From Candidatus Limnocylindrales bacterium (GTDB taxonomy: Bacteria > Chloroflexota > Limnocylindria > Limnocylindrales > CSP1-4): DNA of 6,860 nucleotides. The position numbers and the translations under genes were made by a program. Location: assembly GCA_030647575.1 (NCBI GenBank), contig JAUSJS010000249.1, positions 1-6,860 of the forward strand, given 5' to 3'. The notes under the pieces were generated by a model, which saw nothing but the letters and a program-made list of their open reading frames with translations, ran no database searches and was not told where the DNA came from. This document shows positions 6,607-6,860 of this stretch, piece by piece (within the stretch, counting starts at the first letter, position 1; the number at the start of each line of letters is the position of its first letter).

Positions 6607-6860
6607 ATGATCGATACGGCCTGCCTTCAGTGCGGCACGCCGGCCGGGAGCAGCCTCGCGAGTTTCTGCCGGCGATGTGGGCTCCCGTACGGCGAGCGAC
6701 CGCGCGCCGACGTGGAGCTGCCGAACTGCCCGATCTGTTACCGCTCGGTCGACGATGACGGGCGCCTGCCTAGCCTCGAGCGCTACGGACTCCGGGTCGA
6801 CCTGGTCCGTCACCAGGCCGAGCACGAGGTCCATCCGGTTGGTGACGATGAGTGGTTGGA
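6607..6860 (+). CDS. Zinc-ribbon protein of unknown function (C-terminus cut by window)
   Basis: The first 84 codons are visible and the frame is still open at the window end. The N-terminus carries a four-cysteine zinc ribbon, C6-x2-C9 and C21-x2-C24 (CLQC and CRRC). A second pair, C41-x2-C44 (NCPICYRS), follows 16 residues later. It is followed by an acidic stretch and by H69-x3-H73 in LVRHQAEHEVHP, so C41, C44, H69 and H73 could form a second, C2H2-like zinc site. The cysteine spacing is strong evidence that this reading frame is real, even though frames in other phases overlap it. I do not recognise the family. Double zinc sites of this kind occur in nucleic-acid-binding and protein-interaction adaptors, but no function can be assigned. 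An in-frame ATG at 6583 would add eight residues; the start at 6607 is preferred for its ribosome binding site. Confidence 0.75.
   Translation, partial: MIDTACLQCGTPAGSSLASFCRRCGLPYGERPRADVELPNCPICYRSVDDDGRLPSLERYGLRVDLVRHQAEHEVHPVGDDEWL

Noticed and set aside
6429..6758. Plus-strand open frame of 109 codons (MTRPSPQHDP...) before and across the zinc-ribbon gene
   Set aside because: It overlaps the Cys-patterned zinc-ribbon frame in another phase, is Arg-rich without motifs and has no ribosome binding site or leaderless -10.
6490..6834. Minus-strand open frame of 114 codons at the right end
   Set aside because: It is antisense to the zinc-ribbon gene, with biased composition and no motif. 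The plus-strand CxxC series is far less likely by chance.

Overview
The window is strongly GC-rich (roughly 70% by eye) and densely coded, with short or overlapping gene junctions. This fits a high-GC bacterium that makes Gln-tRNA and/or Asn-tRNA by transamidation (gatC and gatA are present). The GC content, the leaderless-looking promoters and a cytoplasmic GH116 glucosidase tied to a sugar ABC transporter suggest a soil or freshwater Chloroflexota (Limnocylindria-like) lineage, with Actinomycetota as the alternative. This placement is an inference from style, not from a marker gene.

Layout. (1) Bases 1-2392, plus strand: the last codons of a MalG-type sugar ABC permease, followed through a 4-base GTGA overlap by a complete GH116 beta-glucosidase. 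This is the end of a sugar uptake and hydrolysis operon. (2) A 10-base convergent junction (2393-2402) with a small hairpin across the glucosidase stop. (3) Bases 2403-5518, minus strand: gatC, gatA and a class I PLP aminotransferase, read in that order, with a 6-base gap and then a TGATG overlap. gatB is not in this cluster. (4) A 38-base divergent gap (5519-5556) in which each flanking gene has a -10-like hexamer exactly 6 bases before its start codon, suggesting two back-to-back leaderless promoters. (5) Bases 5557-6393, plus strand: a two-domain GNAT acetyltransferase of the YitH type. (6) A 213-base gap (6394-6606) without a convincing gene. (7) Bases 6607-6860, plus strand: the start of an unrecognised zinc-ribbon protein, cut by the window edge.

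How the genes fit together. The sugar genes would import a beta-linked oligosaccharide or glucoside and cleave it in the cytoplasm. GatC and GatA, with a GatB encoded elsewhere, would form the amidotransferase that corrects Glu-tRNA(Gln) and Asp-tRNA(Asn). The co-transcribed aminotransferase works on amino acids, but its substrate cannot be fixed from sequence. I do not see a clearly novel multi-gene system, CRISPR array, mobile element, tRNA or rRNA. The points most worth checking are the mirrored leaderless promoter pair, the gatC-gatA-aminotransferase arrangement without gatB, and the cysteine/histidine-rich protein at the right edge.
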